Source of the DNA: Aquabacter spiritensis
GTDB taxonomy: Bacteria > Pseudomonadota > Alphaproteobacteria > Rhizobiales > Xanthobacteraceae
Length of the DNA stretch: 64,000 nucleotides
Assembly: GCF_004346185.1 (NCBI RefSeq)
Contig: NZ_SMAI01000020.1
Coordinates: 21,460 to 85,459 of the forward strand
Direction: 5' to 3'
Part shown: positions 28,533 to 38,245 of the stretch, in pieces
Layout of the letters: every line of letters starts with the position of its first letter
Numbering within the stretch: the stretch's first letter is position 1
Translations under genes and position numbers: made by a program
The notes under the pieces: model-generated
The model's input: only the letters and a program-made list of their open reading frames with translations
What the model was told of the DNA's origin: nothing
Database searches by the model: none

Positions 28533-29606
28533 ATGCGCGTCGACGCCTTCGATTTCGAGCTAAATCCCGAGCTGATCGCGCTCCGGCCCGCCGAACCGCG
28601 TGCTGCCGCGCGCCTTCTGCTGGTGCGGCCCGGCGAAAGCCCGGAGCTGGAAGATGCCCGTGTCGGGGCGCTGCCGCGTGTGCTGCGCCCCGGCGACGCG
28701 GTGGTCGTCAACGACACCAAAGTCATCCCCGCGCGGCTCGACGGCACGAGATCGCGGGTGAACGGCGCGCGAGTCAGCGTCGAGGCCACGCTGGTGAAGC
28801 GCGTGTCGGAGGCGGTCTGGACCGCTCTCGCACGGCCCGGAAAGCGCCTCGCAGTCGGCGATCGCATCGTCTTTGCGCGCGGCGCGGCGCAGCTCGTGGC
28901 GGACATTGTGCACAAAGGCGAGGCCGGCGAGATCGACCTCGCTTTCGCCTGCGCAGGCCCCGCGCTCGATGCCGCGCTCGACCAAGTCGGCCATATGCCG
29001 CTGCCGCCTTATATCGCGGCGCGCCGGCCGGAAGATGCGCAGGACCGCACCGACTATCAGCCGGTCTTCGCGCGGATTGACGGCTCCGTGGCGGCGCCGA
29101 CGGCCAGCCTGCATTTCACCCCGGCCCTGATGGACGAGATCCGCGCCGCCGGTGCCTCGTTCCACACCGTGACCCTGCATGTCGGACCCGGCACCTTCCT
29201 GCCGGTGAAGGTGGAGGACACGTCCGGCCACCGAATGCACGCCGAATGGGGCGAGGTCTCGGCCGAGACCGCCGCTGCGCTTAATGCGGCACGGGCACGA
29301 GGCGGGCGGATCCTCGCGGTCGGCTCCACCGCCACCCGCCTCGTCGAAGCCGCGGCCGCGGGCGGGACAATCTCCCCCTTTCGCGGCGAGACGGACATCT
29401 TCATAACGCCGGGCTATGCATTCCGGGCCGTCGACCTCATGATGACAAACTTCCATTTGCCGCGTTCCACGCTCGTCATGCTCGTCGCCGCCTTTGTCGG
29501 GCACGATGTGCAGAAGCGCGCTTACGCCCATGCCATCGCCGCCGGCTATCGCTTCTACTCCTATGGCGATGCCTGCCTGCTGCATCGGGCGGGGGGCGCG
29601 GCGTGA
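28533..29606 (+). CDS. queA: S-adenosylmethionine:tRNA ribosyltransferase-isomerase
   Basis: A 357-residue QueA, which uses the ribosyl group of SAM to convert preQ1-modified tRNA to epoxyqueuosine. Family segments include [56 protein letters not shown] and [29 protein letters not shown] 28533 is used, giving the [15 protein letters not shown] N-terminus; GTG 28524 is an alternative. It overlaps tgt by four bases (GTGA), so queuosine genes are translationally coupled, and the run continues into folD and fhc. Confidence 0.95.
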   Translation: MRVDAFDFELNPELIALRPAEPRAAARLLLVRPGESPELEDARVGALPRVLRPGDAVVVNDTKVIPARLDGTRSRVNGARVSVEATLVKRVSEAVWTALARPGKRLAVGDRIVFARGAAQLVADIVHKGEAGEIDLAFACAGPALDAALDQVGHMPLPPYIAARRPEDAQDRTDYQPVFARIDGSVAAPTASLHFTPALMDEIRAAGASFHTVTLHVGPGTFLPVKVEDTSGHRMHAEWGEVSAETAAALNAARARGGRILAVGSTATRLVEAAAAGGTISPFRGETDIFITPGYAFRAVDLMMTNFHLPRSTLVMLVAAFVGHDVQKRAYAHAIAAGYRFYSYGDACLLHRAGGAA

Positions 29607-30736
29607 CCGGCTTTTCTTTCGCCGTCGCGGCGACCGACGGCGCCGCACGCACCGGGGAAATCTCGACGCCGCGTGGAACCATCCGAACGCCCGCTTTCAT
29701 GCCGGTCGGTACGGCCGCGACCGTGAAGGGGGTCTATTGCGACCAGGTCCGCGCGACCGGGGCCGATATTCTGCTCGGCAACACCTATCACCTCATGCTC
29801 AGGCCGGGCGCCGAGCGGGTCGCCGCGCTCGGCGGGCTCCACCGCTTCATGCAATGGGACCGGCCGATCCTCACCGATTCCGGCGGCTTCCAGGTCATGT
29901 CGCTGTCGCAGCTCCGCAAACTCGACCCCGACGGGGTGACGTTCCGCTCCCATGTCGACGGCGCGATGCACCGCCTGACCCCGGAACGGGCGATGGAGAT
30001 CCAGGGGCTGCTCGGCGCCGACATCCAGATGCAGCTCGACGAATGCGTCGGCCTGCCCTGCACCGACGAAGACACCGCACGGGCGATGCGGCTCTCGCTC
30101 GCCTGGGCCGAGCGGTCCAAGCGGGCCTTCGAGCAGCAGCCGAAAGGCCGGGCGGTGTTCGGCATCGTCCAGGGCGGGGCGGTCGAGGCGCTGCGGATCG
30201 AATCCGCGCGCGCTCTCGTCGCCATGGATTTCCCCGGCTATTCGATCGGCGGTCTCGCGGTCGGCGAGCCGCAGGACATCATGCTGCGCATGATCGAGAC
30301 CGTCGCGCCGGAACTGCCGGTCCACAAGCCGCGCTATCTGATGGGCGTGGGCACGCCGGACGATCTCCTCGAGGCGGTCGGGCGCGGGATCGACATGTTC
30401 GACTGCGTGATGCCGACGCGCTCGGGGCGCCACGCGCTCGCCTTCACCCGCTTCGGCAAGATCAACCTCAAGAATGCCCGCCACCAGGACGATCCCCGCC
30501 CGCTGGACGAGACCAGCGATTGTCCGGCGCTGCGGGATTATTCGCGCGCCTATCTCCACCATCTCATCCGCTGCGACGAGATGCTCGGCCCCATGCTGCT
30601 GTCCTGGGCCAATCTGCATTATTACCAGGACCTGATGCGCGGCGCCCGCGCCGCCATCGCCGAGGGCCGCTACGAAGACTTCAAGGCGGCCGCGAAGGCG
30701 GGTTGGGCCCGCGGCGACCTTCCGCCGCTCGGCTGA
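29603..30736 (+). CDS. tgt: Queuine/preQ1 tRNA-guanine transglycosylase with incomplete zinc site
   Basis: A 377-residue Tgt that exchanges guanine-34 of tRNA for preQ1. The catalytic aspartates lie in [12 protein letters not shown] (about residues 92-103) and FDCVMPTR (about 264-271); both are intact. The C-terminal zinc motif is degenerate: the expected C-x-C-x2-C...H becomes S305-D306-C307...L310, and the late ligand position reads A336 in SWANL. Only one of four ligands remains, unlike Zymomonas Tgt. Translated from GTG 29603 inside the queA stop. Confidence 0.95.
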   Translation: MTGFSFAVAATDGAARTGEISTPRGTIRTPAFMPVGTAATVKGVYCDQVRATGADILLGNTYHLMLRPGAERVAALGGLHRFMQWDRPILTDSGGFQVMSLSQLRKLDPDGVTFRSHVDGAMHRLTPERAMEIQGLLGADIQMQLDECVGLPCTDEDTARAMRLSLAWAERSKRAFEQQPKGRAVFGIVQGGAVEALRIESARALVAMDFPGYSIGGLAVGEPQDIMLRMIETVAPELPVHKPRYLMGVGTPDDLLEAVGRGIDMFDCVMPTRSGRHALAFTRFGKINLKNARHQDDPRPLDETSDCPALRDYSRAYLHHLIRCDEMLGPMLLSWANLHYYQDLMRGARAAIAEGRYEDFKAAAKAGWARGDLPPLG

Positions 30737-30797
30737 CCGGGCCCGGTGCCGTTTCCCTTCCCGTGGAACCCGCATAAGACTGGCGATCCGGAGAGCG

Positions 30798-31679
30798 ATG
30801 GGGGCGGACGTGGTGGAGACGAGGCTGATCGACGGGAAAGCCATCGCGGCCGAGTTGCGTGCCGGCATCGGCCGCGATGTGGCGGGGCTCGCGGCGCAGG
30901 GCCTCAAGCCGGGCCTGGCGGTCGTGCTGGTCGGCGAGGATCCTGCGAGCCAGGTCTATGTGCGCAACAAAGCGGCGCAGACGCTGGAGGCCGGAATGGC
31001 CTCGTTCGAGCACAAGCTCCCCGCGACGACTGCGGAGGCCGAGCTTCTCGCGCTGGTCGCGGCGCTGAATGCCGATCCCGCGGTCCATGGCATCCTGGTG
31101 CAGCTTCCGCTGCCCGGCGCGATCGATGCGACGAAGGTGCTGGCCGCCATCGACCCGGCCAAGGACGTCGACGGCTTCCACGTGATGAATGCCGGGCGGC
31201 TGGCGGTCGGCCTCGAAGCGCTGGTGCCGTGCACGCCGCTTGGGTGCATCCTTCTCCTGAAGCGCGTGCTGGGCTCGCTGGCCGGGATGAAGGCCGTGGT
31301 CGTGGGGCGGTCCAACATTGTCGGCAAGCCGGCGGCGCAATTGCTGCTGCGCGAGGATTGCACCGTCACCATCGCCCATTCGCGCACCCGCGACCTGGCG
31401 GGTGAATGCCGCATGGCGGACATTCTGATCGCCGCCGTCGGCCGCCCCGAAATGGTCCGGGGCGACTGGATCAAGCCGGGCGCGACCGTGATCGATGTCG
31501 GCATCAACCGCGTCGCGAAGCCGGACGGCAAGACCCGGCTAGTCGGCGACGTCGCCTTCGCCGAGGCGCAGGGCATTGCCGGCCACATCACCCCGGTCCC
31601 CGGCGGCGTCGGCCCCATGACGATTGCGTGCCTGCTCCAGAACACGCTCACCGCCGCGCGCCGGCAGGCCAGATTGTGA
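30798..31679 (+). CDS. folD: Bifunctional methylene-H4F dehydrogenase/methenyl-H4F cyclohydrolase
   Basis: A 293-residue FolD that interconverts methylene-, methenyl- and 10-formyl-tetrahydrofolate using NADP. Visible hallmarks are the catalytic Lys in [36 protein letters not shown] and the Rossmann loop [21 protein letters not shown] 30798 is used. It lies 61 bases after tgt and 135 bases before the pterin dehydratase gene. Its position beside fhc puts the H4F and H4MPT branches of C1 metabolism in one block. Confidence 0.96.
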   Translation: MGADVVETRLIDGKAIAAELRAGIGRDVAGLAAQGLKPGLAVVLVGEDPASQVYVRNKAAQTLEAGMASFEHKLPATTAEAELLALVAALNADPAVHGILVQLPLPGAIDATKVLAAIDPAKDVDGFHVMNAGRLAVGLEALVPCTPLGCILLLKRVLGSLAGMKAVVVGRSNIVGKPAAQLLLREDCTVTIAHSRTRDLAGECRMADILIAAVGRPEMVRGDWIKPGATVIDVGINRVAKPDGKTRLVGDVAFAEAQGIAGHITPVPGGVGPMTIACLLQNTLTAARRQARL

Positions 31680-31814
31680 GGGCTTGCGCCCCCCGGAGGG
31701 CATGGTAGCTGTAGCGGGATGGACGCCGGACCCGGTCCACCGGCGCCTGGCAACGACAAGCGGGCAAATGCCGCGGCGTCTCGATCGGCTCACCCTTCCG
31801 CAGGAGCGGCGCCC

Positions 31815-32195
31815 ATGCCCGTCGACCGCAAGGCCGTTTTTGCCGACGCCGCGATCATGGCGCGGCTCGACGCCGAGCTGCCGCATTGGCGTTACGAGGA
31901 CGGCTGGATCCGCCGCACCTACCGCACCAACAGCTGGAAGGGCACGCTGATGGTGATCAATGCGGTCGGCCATCTCGCCGAGGCCGCCTGGCACCATCCC
32001 GACCTCACGGCCTCCTACGCCTTCGTCGAGGTGCGTCTGCGCTCGCATGACGTGAAGGGCATCACGGTGCGGGACTTCGCCCTCGCGCGAAAGATCGAGG
32101 AGGTCGTCCAATGGCAGCCGGGGAGAGAGCCGGAGGCGGACCTTTCGGGCACGCCGCAAGGCGACCTGCGTTTCGCTTATGTGAAATATGACTGA
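31815..32195 (+). CDS. Pterin-4a-carbinolamine dehydratase-like protein
   Basis: A 126-residue PCD/DCoH-family protein. The family signature E-x3-H-H-P-x5-Y-x9-H-x8-D is satisfied exactly by EAAWHHPDLTASY...H...D in the middle of the chain. Classic PCD recycles 4a-hydroxytetrahydrobiopterin, but the organism has no visible aromatic hydroxylase here. PCD homologues are repeatedly linked to H4MPT C1-transfer genes in methylotrophs, where a role in methanopterin synthesis has been suggested. Its stop overlaps the fhcB start by eight bases, tying it to the fhc operon. ATG 31815 is preceded by GGAGCGGCGCCC. Confidence 0.88.
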   Translation: MPVDRKAVFADAAIMARLDAELPHWRYEDGWIRRTYRTNSWKGTLMVINAVGHLAEAAWHHPDLTASYAFVEVRLRSHDVKGITVRDFALARKIEEVVQWQPGREPEADLSGTPQGDLRFAYVKYD

Positions 32196-33492
32196 ACCCG
32201 CCGCCATCGACGACACGACCGAGGGCGCGGCCGGCGCGGCGACGCGGCGCCTGACGGATCTCGCCTGCGGCTTCTGCGGGCTGGGCTGCGACGATCTGGA
32301 GGTCGCGGTCACCGGCCGGGCCGTGCGCCCGCGCACCGCCTGTCCCGAGGCCGCGGTCCTGCTGCGCCGGGGTCCGGGGCCGCCGCCCGGCCCGCGTGTC
32401 GAGGGGCGGGAGGTGCCGCTCGCGCAGGCGGTTTCCGCCGCCGCCCGCCACCTCGCGGCGAGCCGCGCGGCGGTGTTTTCCGGACTGGGGACCGATGTGG
32501 ATGGGCTGCGGGGGCTCGCCGATCTCGCCGTCCGCTTCGGCGCGAGCCTCGACCATGCGGGCTCGGAGGGGCTGTTCCGCAATCTCGACACGCTGCAGCG
32601 CACGGGCTGGATCGCCGCCACGCTCGCCGAGCTGCGCACCCGCTGCGATGTCCTCGTCGTGATCGGCGCCGATCCCAGGCGGGCGTATGGGCGCTTCTTC
32701 GAGCGCGCCGTGCCGCCGGAGGCGCTGTTCACCGACGACCGGACCATGGTGTTTCTCGGCTCGGGCCCGGAGGCGGCGACGCGCGACCAGCTCGCCGGGC
32801 ACCGCCTCATCGAGGTGCCCGTGGTGCCCGGCTTTCTCGGCGAGGCGCTGGCGGGGCTGGAGGCGTTTCTGCGCGGACGCGGCGCGGCCGAATTCGCCGG
32901 CGCCCTCGACGGCGCGCTCGGGGCGGATCTCGCGGAACTGGCGGAGCTTCTGCGTGCCGCCCGCTATGCCGTCTTCGTCTGGGACGCCGCCGATCTCCCC
33001 GCCCCTCAGGCCGAGGAGGTCGTGCACCGGGCGGCGGCCATCGTCGCTCAGCTCAATCGTGCAGGGCGGGCCGCCGTCTTTCCGCTGGGCGGGCGTGACA
33101 ATGTGGTGGGCGCCAATCAGGTCATGCTCTGGCGCTTCGGCCATCCGCTGCGCACGCTCGTCGACGGACGCGCGTCGCGCCATGCGCCCGATTTATATGC
33201 CACCGCCGTCGCCCTCAGGGACGCCGACCTGCTGCTCCACGCCGACAGCTTCCGGCCGCGACCGCCGCCGGCCTTTTCCGCAGGGCCGGTGATCGCACTC
33301 GCCCATCCCGCGACCGAATTCGCCCGCGAGCCGGAGGTGTTCATCCCCGTCGGCACGCCCGGCGTCGACCATGCCGGCACGGTGTTCCGCATGGACGGGA
33401 TCGTCTGCCTGCCGCTGGAAAAGCTGCGCGACGCGGGCCTGCCGCGTCTCGCCGACGTCGCGGCGGCGATCCGTGCAGAGGACGGGGCATGA
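32188..33492 (+). CDS. fhcB: Formyltransferase/hydrolase complex subunit B
   Basis: A 434-residue homologue of the archaeal formylmethanofuran dehydrogenase B subunit. In methylotrophic bacteria the Fhc complex does not oxidise formate reversibly; it transfers the formyl group from formyl-H4MPT and hydrolyses it. Here residues C27, C30, C34 and C52 form a C-x2-C-x3-C...C motif like the Fe-S motif of molybdopterin oxidoreductases. The region corresponding to the catalytic Cys of archaeal enzymes appears to read DHAGSEGL, with G128 in place of cysteine, consistent with loss of redox chemistry. Starts eight bases inside the PCD gene and ends in an ATGA overlap with fhcA. Confidence 0.94.
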   Translation: MTEPAAIDDTTEGAAGAATRRLTDLACGFCGLGCDDLEVAVTGRAVRPRTACPEAAVLLRRGPGPPPGPRVEGREVPLAQAVSAAARHLAASRAAVFSGLGTDVDGLRGLADLAVRFGASLDHAGSEGLFRNLDTLQRTGWIAATLAELRTRCDVLVVIGADPRRAYGRFFERAVPPEALFTDDRTMVFLGSGPEAATRDQLAGHRLIEVPVVPGFLGEALAGLEAFLRGRGAAEFAGALDGALGADLAELAELLRAARYAVFVWDAADLPAPQAEEVVHRAAAIVAQLNRAGRAAVFPLGGRDNVVGANQVMLWRFGHPLRTLVDGRASRHAPDLYATAVALRDADLLLHADSFRPRPPPAFSAGPVIALAHPATEFAREPEVFIPVGTPGVDHAGTVFRMDGIVCLPLEKLRDAGLPRLADVAAAIRAEDGA

Positions 33493-35138
33493 GGGTCCGG
33501 GTCACCAATGGCCGAGTCTTCGATCCAGCTTCGGGCTGGGTCGACGCCGCGCGCGACGTCCTGATCGCGGACGGCCGCATCGTCGCGGACGATCTCCCGC
33601 AGCCCGGCGAGACCGTCTATGACGCGGCGGGCGGGGTGGTCATGGCCGGCGGCATCGATCTGCACAGCCACATTGCGGGCGGCAAGGTCAATCTCGGCCG
33701 GCTGCTGATGAGCGAGGACCGGCGCGCCCATCCCGAGCCGTTCGGCGATTTCTGCGGCTGCGGCGGCGGGCGCGCGCTGCCGACCGCCCATGCCACCGGC
33801 TGCCTCTATTCGCAGATGGGCTATACCGCCGTGTTCGAGCCGGCCATGCTCGGCGCCAATGCCCGGCACGCCCATCTCGAAATGGCCGACATTCCGAACA
33901 TCGACACCGGCGGCTATCTGGTGCTCGGCAATGACGACGCCTTCCTCCAGCTCCTGGCCCAGGGGGAGGGGCAGGACGCGCTCAATGATTATGTCGCCTG
34001 GATGATCAAGGCGACCCAGAGCTGCGCCGTGAAGCTGGTCAATCCCGGCGGCATCTCGGCGTTCAAGTTCAACGGGCGAAGCCTCGATCTGGATGAAGAG
34101 GGGCCCTATTACGGCCTGACGCCGCGCCGCATCCTCGGCGCGCTCCAGCAGGCCGTGACCGAGCTGGGCCTGCCCCATCCGATCCACCTGCACGGCTGCA
34201 ATCTCGGCGTGCCGGGCAATATCGACACCACGCTCGCGACCATCGCGGCGGCGGAGGGCTTCGCGCTCCATCTCGCCCATGTCCAGTTCCACGCCTACGG
34301 GCAAGAGGGCGACCGGCGCTTCTCCTCGGGCGCGGCCGCGCTCGCCGCCGCGGTGAACGCGCACCCCCATGTCTCCGTCGATGTCGGGCAGGTGATGTTC
34401 GGGCAGACCGTCACCGCCTCTGCCGATCTGATGGCGCAATACCGAAATCACCGCCATGCCAGCCCCGGCAAATGGGCCGGCATGGACATCGAATGCGACG
34501 CCGCTTGCGGCGTCGTGCCGTTCCGCTATCGCGACACGTCCTTCGTCCATGGTCTGCAATGGGCGATCGGTCTCGAACTGTTCCTGCTGATCGACGATCC
34601 CTGGCGGGTCTTCCTCACCACCGACCATCCCAACGGCGCGCCCTTCACGACCTATCCGCATCTGATCCGGCTGCTGATGGACAAGCCGTTCCGCGACGCG
34701 CACCTCGCGCGGCTCGGCCCGGCCGTGCGCGCCCATACCGGGCTCGGGGAGATCCGGCGGGAATACACCCTCGAAGAGATCGCGATCGTGACGCGCGCCG
34801 CGCCCGCGCGGGCGCTCGGTCTCGCGGATCGCGGCCATCTCGCGCCGGGCGGGGTCGGCGACCTCGTTGTCTATGCCGAGGACAGCGATCGCGAGGCGAT
34901 GTTCGCCGCGCCCCGCCTCGTCCTGAAGAACGGGCGGGAGGTGGTGCGCGACGGCGCGATCGTCGCGCTCCAGGCGGGATCGACCTTTGCCGCCGCCCCG
35001 CCGTGCGACCCGCAGATGGACGCCCGCATGGCGCGCTGGTTCGACGAGGCCATCGGCCTGAAGGCGAAGCATTTCCGCATCGCCGACCACGAGATCCGCG
35101 GCGGCCGCGGCCCGATCCGGCTGGAGTGCCGGCCGTGA
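33489..35138 (+). CDS. fhcA: Formyltransferase/hydrolase complex subunit A
   Basis: A 549-residue amidohydrolase-type subunit that hydrolyses the formylated methylofuran carrier to formate. Metal-site residues are visible in GGIDLHSHIAGGK near residue 54-66 (H-x-H), and HLHGCNLGVPGN, LHLAHVQFHAYG and FLTTDHPNGAP give later His and Asp ligands. NPGGISAFKFNG provides a candidate carboxylated lysine region. The chain is continuous, with no inserted domain. Start and stop overlap fhcB (ATGA) and fhcD (GTGA), typical of a tightly coupled complex. Confidence 0.97.
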   Translation: MRVRVTNGRVFDPASGWVDAARDVLIADGRIVADDLPQPGETVYDAAGGVVMAGGIDLHSHIAGGKVNLGRLLMSEDRRAHPEPFGDFCGCGGGRALPTAHATGCLYSQMGYTAVFEPAMLGANARHAHLEMADIPNIDTGGYLVLGNDDAFLQLLAQGEGQDALNDYVAWMIKATQSCAVKLVNPGGISAFKFNGRSLDLDEEGPYYGLTPRRILGALQQAVTELGLPHPIHLHGCNLGVPGNIDTTLATIAAAEGFALHLAHVQFHAYGQEGDRRFSSGAAALAAAVNAHPHVSVDVGQVMFGQTVTASADLMAQYRNHRHASPGKWAGMDIECDAACGVVPFRYRDTSFVHGLQWAIGLELFLLIDDPWRVFLTTDHPNGAPFTTYPHLIRLLMDKPFRDAHLARLGPAVRAHTGLGEIRREYTLEEIAIVTRAAPARALGLADRGHLAPGGVGDLVVYAEDSDREAMFAAPRLVLKNGREVVRDGAIVALQAGSTFAAAPPCDPQMDARMARWFDEAIGLKAKHFRIADHEIRGGRGPIRLECRP

Positions 35139-36034
35139 ACCTCAACGGCGTCGAAATCCGCGACAGCTTCGCCGAGGCGTTTCCCATGGCGGCGACCCGG
35201 CTGGTCATCACCGCCGACACGCCGTCTTGGGCCGAGACCGCCGCCCGAAGCATGACCGGGTTCGCCACCTCGGTCGTCGGCTGCGGCTGCGAGGCCGCGA
35301 TCGAGCGGACGATCCCCGGCGAAGAGACGCCGGACGGGCGGCCGGGCATCGCCGTCCTGGTCTTCGCCATGTCGCTGAAGGCGCTGCGCAAGGTGGTGCC
35401 GGCGCGGGTCGGGCAATGCGTGCTGACCGCGCCGAGCACGGCCTGTTATTCCGGCCTCGACGGCGGGCCAAACGTGCCGATCGGCAAGGCGCTGCGCTTC
35501 TTCGGCGACGGCCACCAGATCGCGAAATCGCTCGGCGGCGGCAGGATCTGGCGGATCCCGGTCATGGACGGCGAATTCGTCTGCGACCACGCCGCGGGGT
35601 CGATCGAAACGGCGGTGGGCGGCGGCAATTTCCTCATCCTGGCCCGTTCCCGTACGGCAGCGCTTCTGGCCGCCGAGGGCGCGGTGGCGGCGATGGCGGG
35701 GGTCGCCAACACGATCCTGCCGTTCCCCGGCGGGGTGGTGCGCTCCGGTTCCAAGATCGGCGCCAAATATCCCGGCCTCGTGGCTTCGACGAACGATGCC
35801 TATTGCCCAACTTTGCGGGCTCATGGTCGGACGGCGCTGCCGCCGGACGCGGGCAGCGTGCTGGAGATCGTCATCGACGGGCTTTCGGCCGCGGACGTCG
35901 CCGCCAGTATGCGGGTCGGCATCCATGCGGTCTGCGCGATCGGCGAGGCGGGCGGGATCCTTGCCGTGGATGCCGGCAATTATGGCGGCCGGCTCGGGCC
36001 GTTCCATTTCAAGCTGCGGGAGCTGATGGCGTGA
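35135..36034 (+). CDS. fhcD: Formylmethanofuran-tetrahydromethanopterin formyltransferase, complex subunit D
   Basis: A 299-residue Ftr-type formyltransferase that moves the formyl group between H4MPT and the methylofuran carrier within the Fhc complex. The N-terminus VNLNGVEIRDSFAEAFPM, SMTGFATSVVGCGCEA, and FPGGVVRSGSKIGAKYPGLVASTNDAYCPTLR are family-diagnostic. Start GTG 35135 is inside the fhcA stop, and its own stop overlaps fhcC in a GTGA. The frame continues open upstream inside fhcA, but the homologous N-terminus fixes the start. Confidence 0.97.
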   Translation: MNLNGVEIRDSFAEAFPMAATRLVITADTPSWAETAARSMTGFATSVVGCGCEAAIERTIPGEETPDGRPGIAVLVFAMSLKALRKVVPARVGQCVLTAPSTACYSGLDGGPNVPIGKALRFFGDGHQIAKSLGGGRIWRIPVMDGEFVCDHAAGSIETAVGGGNFLILARSRTAALLAAEGAVAAMAGVANTILPFPGGVVRSGSKIGAKYPGLVASTNDAYCPTLRAHGRTALPPDAGSVLEIVIDGLSAADVAASMRVGIHAVCAIGEAGGILAVDAGNYGGRLGPFHFKLRELMA

Positions 36035-36837
36035 CCGGCTGGCGCCTCGAATTGCGCGCGCCTCTGGCGGCGCGGGCGGACCTCTCGGGGATCGTCCCGG
36101 CGCGCCTCGCCGGGCTTGGGCCGGCGGAGATCGGACGCCTCGATGTGCCGCTCGGGACCCGGCGGGTGGCGCTCGGCGAACTGTTCTCCGTCCGCTCGAT
36201 CGCGTCTCCCGTGATCGAACTGACCGGCGATCCGCGGCTGGACGGAGTGGGGGCCGGTCTCGACGAGGGGACGATCCTGGTCGAAGGGACCGTCGGGGCG
36301 CATGCGGGATCCGGCATGACGGGCGGCCGCCTCGCGATCGCGGGAGATGCGGGGGAGGGCCTTGCGCGCGGCATGCGCGCTGGACGCGTCACCCTCTCGG
36401 GCGATGCCGGACCCCGTGTCGGCGGGGCTTTGCCCGGAGCGAAGGCGGGAATGCGGGGCGGGGTGGTTGCGATTGCGGGCGATGCCGGACCCCGGGCCGG
36501 CGAGCGGCTGCGCGGCGGACTGATCCTGGTCGGTGGCGCGGCGGGCGCGGATGCCGCCGCCGGCATGATCGCGGGAACCCTGGCGGTGCGCGGTGGCCTC
36601 GCCGGCGAGGCCGGCGTCGGCATGCGCCGGGGCAGCCTGATCCTCGCCCAGGAGCCGCGCGTGCTCGCCACCGGTTTCGGCGATACCGGCGAGCACGATC
36701 TGATTGCGCTCCTGGTTCTCGCGCGGCGGGTGCCGGAACTGACGGAGCTCTTCGGCGGCCCGCTCACCGGCCGCGCGCGCCGCCATGTCGGCGACCGTCT
36801 GGTCGGTGGAGAGGGCGAGATCCTCGTCTTGTGCTGA
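36031..36837 (+). CDS. fhcC: Formyltransferase/hydrolase complex subunit C
   Basis: A 268-residue right-handed beta-helix subunit homologous to FwdC and the glutamate synthase alpha C-terminal domain. The central region is a run of glycine-rich coils (GAHAGSGMTGG, GLARGMRAG, GAKAGMRGG, GERLRGG), one coil about every 19-26 residues. A 16-base exact repeat coding GDAGPR occurs 78 bases apart (36401 and 36479), matching the coil period. It is structural and contacts the other subunits. Starts at GTG 36031 in the fhcD stop; last gene of the operon. Confidence 0.95.
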   Translation: MTGWRLELRAPLAARADLSGIVPARLAGLGPAEIGRLDVPLGTRRVALGELFSVRSIASPVIELTGDPRLDGVGAGLDEGTILVEGTVGAHAGSGMTGGRLAIAGDAGEGLARGMRAGRVTLSGDAGPRVGGALPGAKAGMRGGVVAIAGDAGPRAGERLRGGLILVGGAAGADAAAGMIAGTLAVRGGLAGEAGVGMRRGSLILAQEPRVLATGFGDTGEHDLIALLVLARRVPELTELFGGPLTGRARRHVGDRLVGGEGEILVLC

Positions 36838-37006
36838 CGGCACGCCGGGCCTGTGGCGTTTCGTTCATCCTCACGCATTATCCTCGGCACTCCGGATCCG
36901 CCGCCGCGCCGCTAAGCGAATTCACTTTCAAGCGCGGCGTTCGCGATCTAGAAAGCCTGTTCGCCGCGCGGGAGGAGAAAGCGCGGCCTCCTGGAGCTCG
37001 AGTGAG

Positions 37007-38224
37007 ATGACCGATTTTCACCGTATTCGCCGGCTGCCGCCTTATGTGTTCGAGCAGGTGAACCGCGTGAAGGCCGCCGCCCGAAACGGCGGCGTCGACA
37101 TCGTCGATCTCGGCATGGGCAATCCGGACCTCGACGCGCCGGCCCACGTCATCGAGAAACTGAAGGAAACGATCGGAAAACCCCGCACCGACCGCTATTC
37201 GGCCTCGAAGGGGATTCCCGGCCTGCGACGGGCGCAGGCGGCCTATTATGCCCGCCGCTTCGGCGTGAAGGTCGATCCGGACCGCCATGTGGTGGCGACG
37301 CTCGGGTCGAAGGAAGGCTTCGCCAACATGGCGCAGGCCATCACCGCGCCGGGCGACGTGATCCTCACCCCCAATCCGAGCTATCCCATCCACGCCTTCG
37401 GCTTCCTGATGGCGGGCGGCGTGATCCGCTCGGTGCCAGTCGAGCCGGATGCCGGCTTCTTCCATGCCATGGAGCGGGCGGTCCAGCATTCGATCCCGAA
37501 GCCGATCGCCGTGGTCCTCTGCTATCCCTCGAATCCGACCGCCACGGTCGCGCATCTGGATTTCTACCGGGACGTCGTCGCCTTCGCGAAGAAGAACGAC
37601 CTGATCATCCTGTCCGACCTCGCTTATGCCGAGCTTTATTTCGACGACGATCCGCCGCCGTCCGTGCTCCAGGTGCCCGGCGCCATGGACGTGACGGTGG
37701 AATTCACGTCGATGTCCAAGACCTATTCCATGGCCGGCTGGCGGATGGGGTTCGCGGTCGGCAATGAGCGGCTGATCGCGGCGCTGTCGCGCGTCAAATC
37801 CTATCTCGATTACGGTGCCTTCACGCCGATCCAGGTCGCGGCCGCGGCGGCTCTGAACGGGCCGCAGGCGTGCGTCGCCGAGATGCGCGAGACCTATAAG
37901 CGTCGGCGGGACACGCTGGTGGACAGTTTCGGCCGGGCCGGCTGGACGATCCCCGTGCCGTCCGCCTCGATGTTCGCCTGGGCGCCGATCCCCGAGCCGT
38001 TCCGCGAGATGGGCAGCGTCGAATTCGCCAAGCTGCTGATCGAGAAGGCCGAGGTCGCGGTGGCGCCGGGCGTCGGCTTCGGCGAGCACGGCGACGGCCA
38101 TGTCCGCATCGCCGTGGTCGAGAACGAGCAGCGCATCCGGCAGGCCGCGCGCAACATCCGCCGGTTCTTCGAGACCGCCGGCGCGACGCTGCACAATGTG
38201 GTCCCGCTGAGCGCGGCCCGCTGA
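37007..38224 (+). CDS. AlaC-type class I/II aminotransferase
   Basis: A 405-residue PLP aminotransferase of the alanine/LL-diaminopimelate transaminase-like group. Segments are DIVDLGMGNPDLDAPAHV, RYSASKGIPGLR, CYPSNPTATVAHL, SDLAYAELYFDD and the PLP lysine in MSKTYSMAGWRMGFAVGN. The group includes AlaC (pyruvate to alanine with glutamate), and alphaproteobacteria commonly place it immediately before hom, as here (21 bases). ATG 37007 with upstream GTGAG is chosen by homology; the frame is open from 36785. Exact substrate not provable from sequence. Confidence 0.88.
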   Translation: MTDFHRIRRLPPYVFEQVNRVKAAARNGGVDIVDLGMGNPDLDAPAHVIEKLKETIGKPRTDRYSASKGIPGLRRAQAAYYARRFGVKVDPDRHVVATLGSKEGFANMAQAITAPGDVILTPNPSYPIHAFGFLMAGGVIRSVPVEPDAGFFHAMERAVQHSIPKPIAVVLCYPSNPTATVAHLDFYRDVVAFAKKNDLIILSDLAYAELYFDDDPPPSVLQVPGAMDVTVEFTSMSKTYSMAGWRMGFAVGNERLIAALSRVKSYLDYGAFTPIQVAAAAALNGPQACVAEMRETYKRRRDTLVDSFGRAGWTIPVPSASMFAWAPIPEPFREMGSVEFAKLLIEKAEVAVAPGVGFGEHGDGHVRIAVVENEQRIRQAARNIRRFFETAGATLHNVVPLSAAR

Positions 38225-38245
38225 GCCCCAACCGACGGTCTGATC

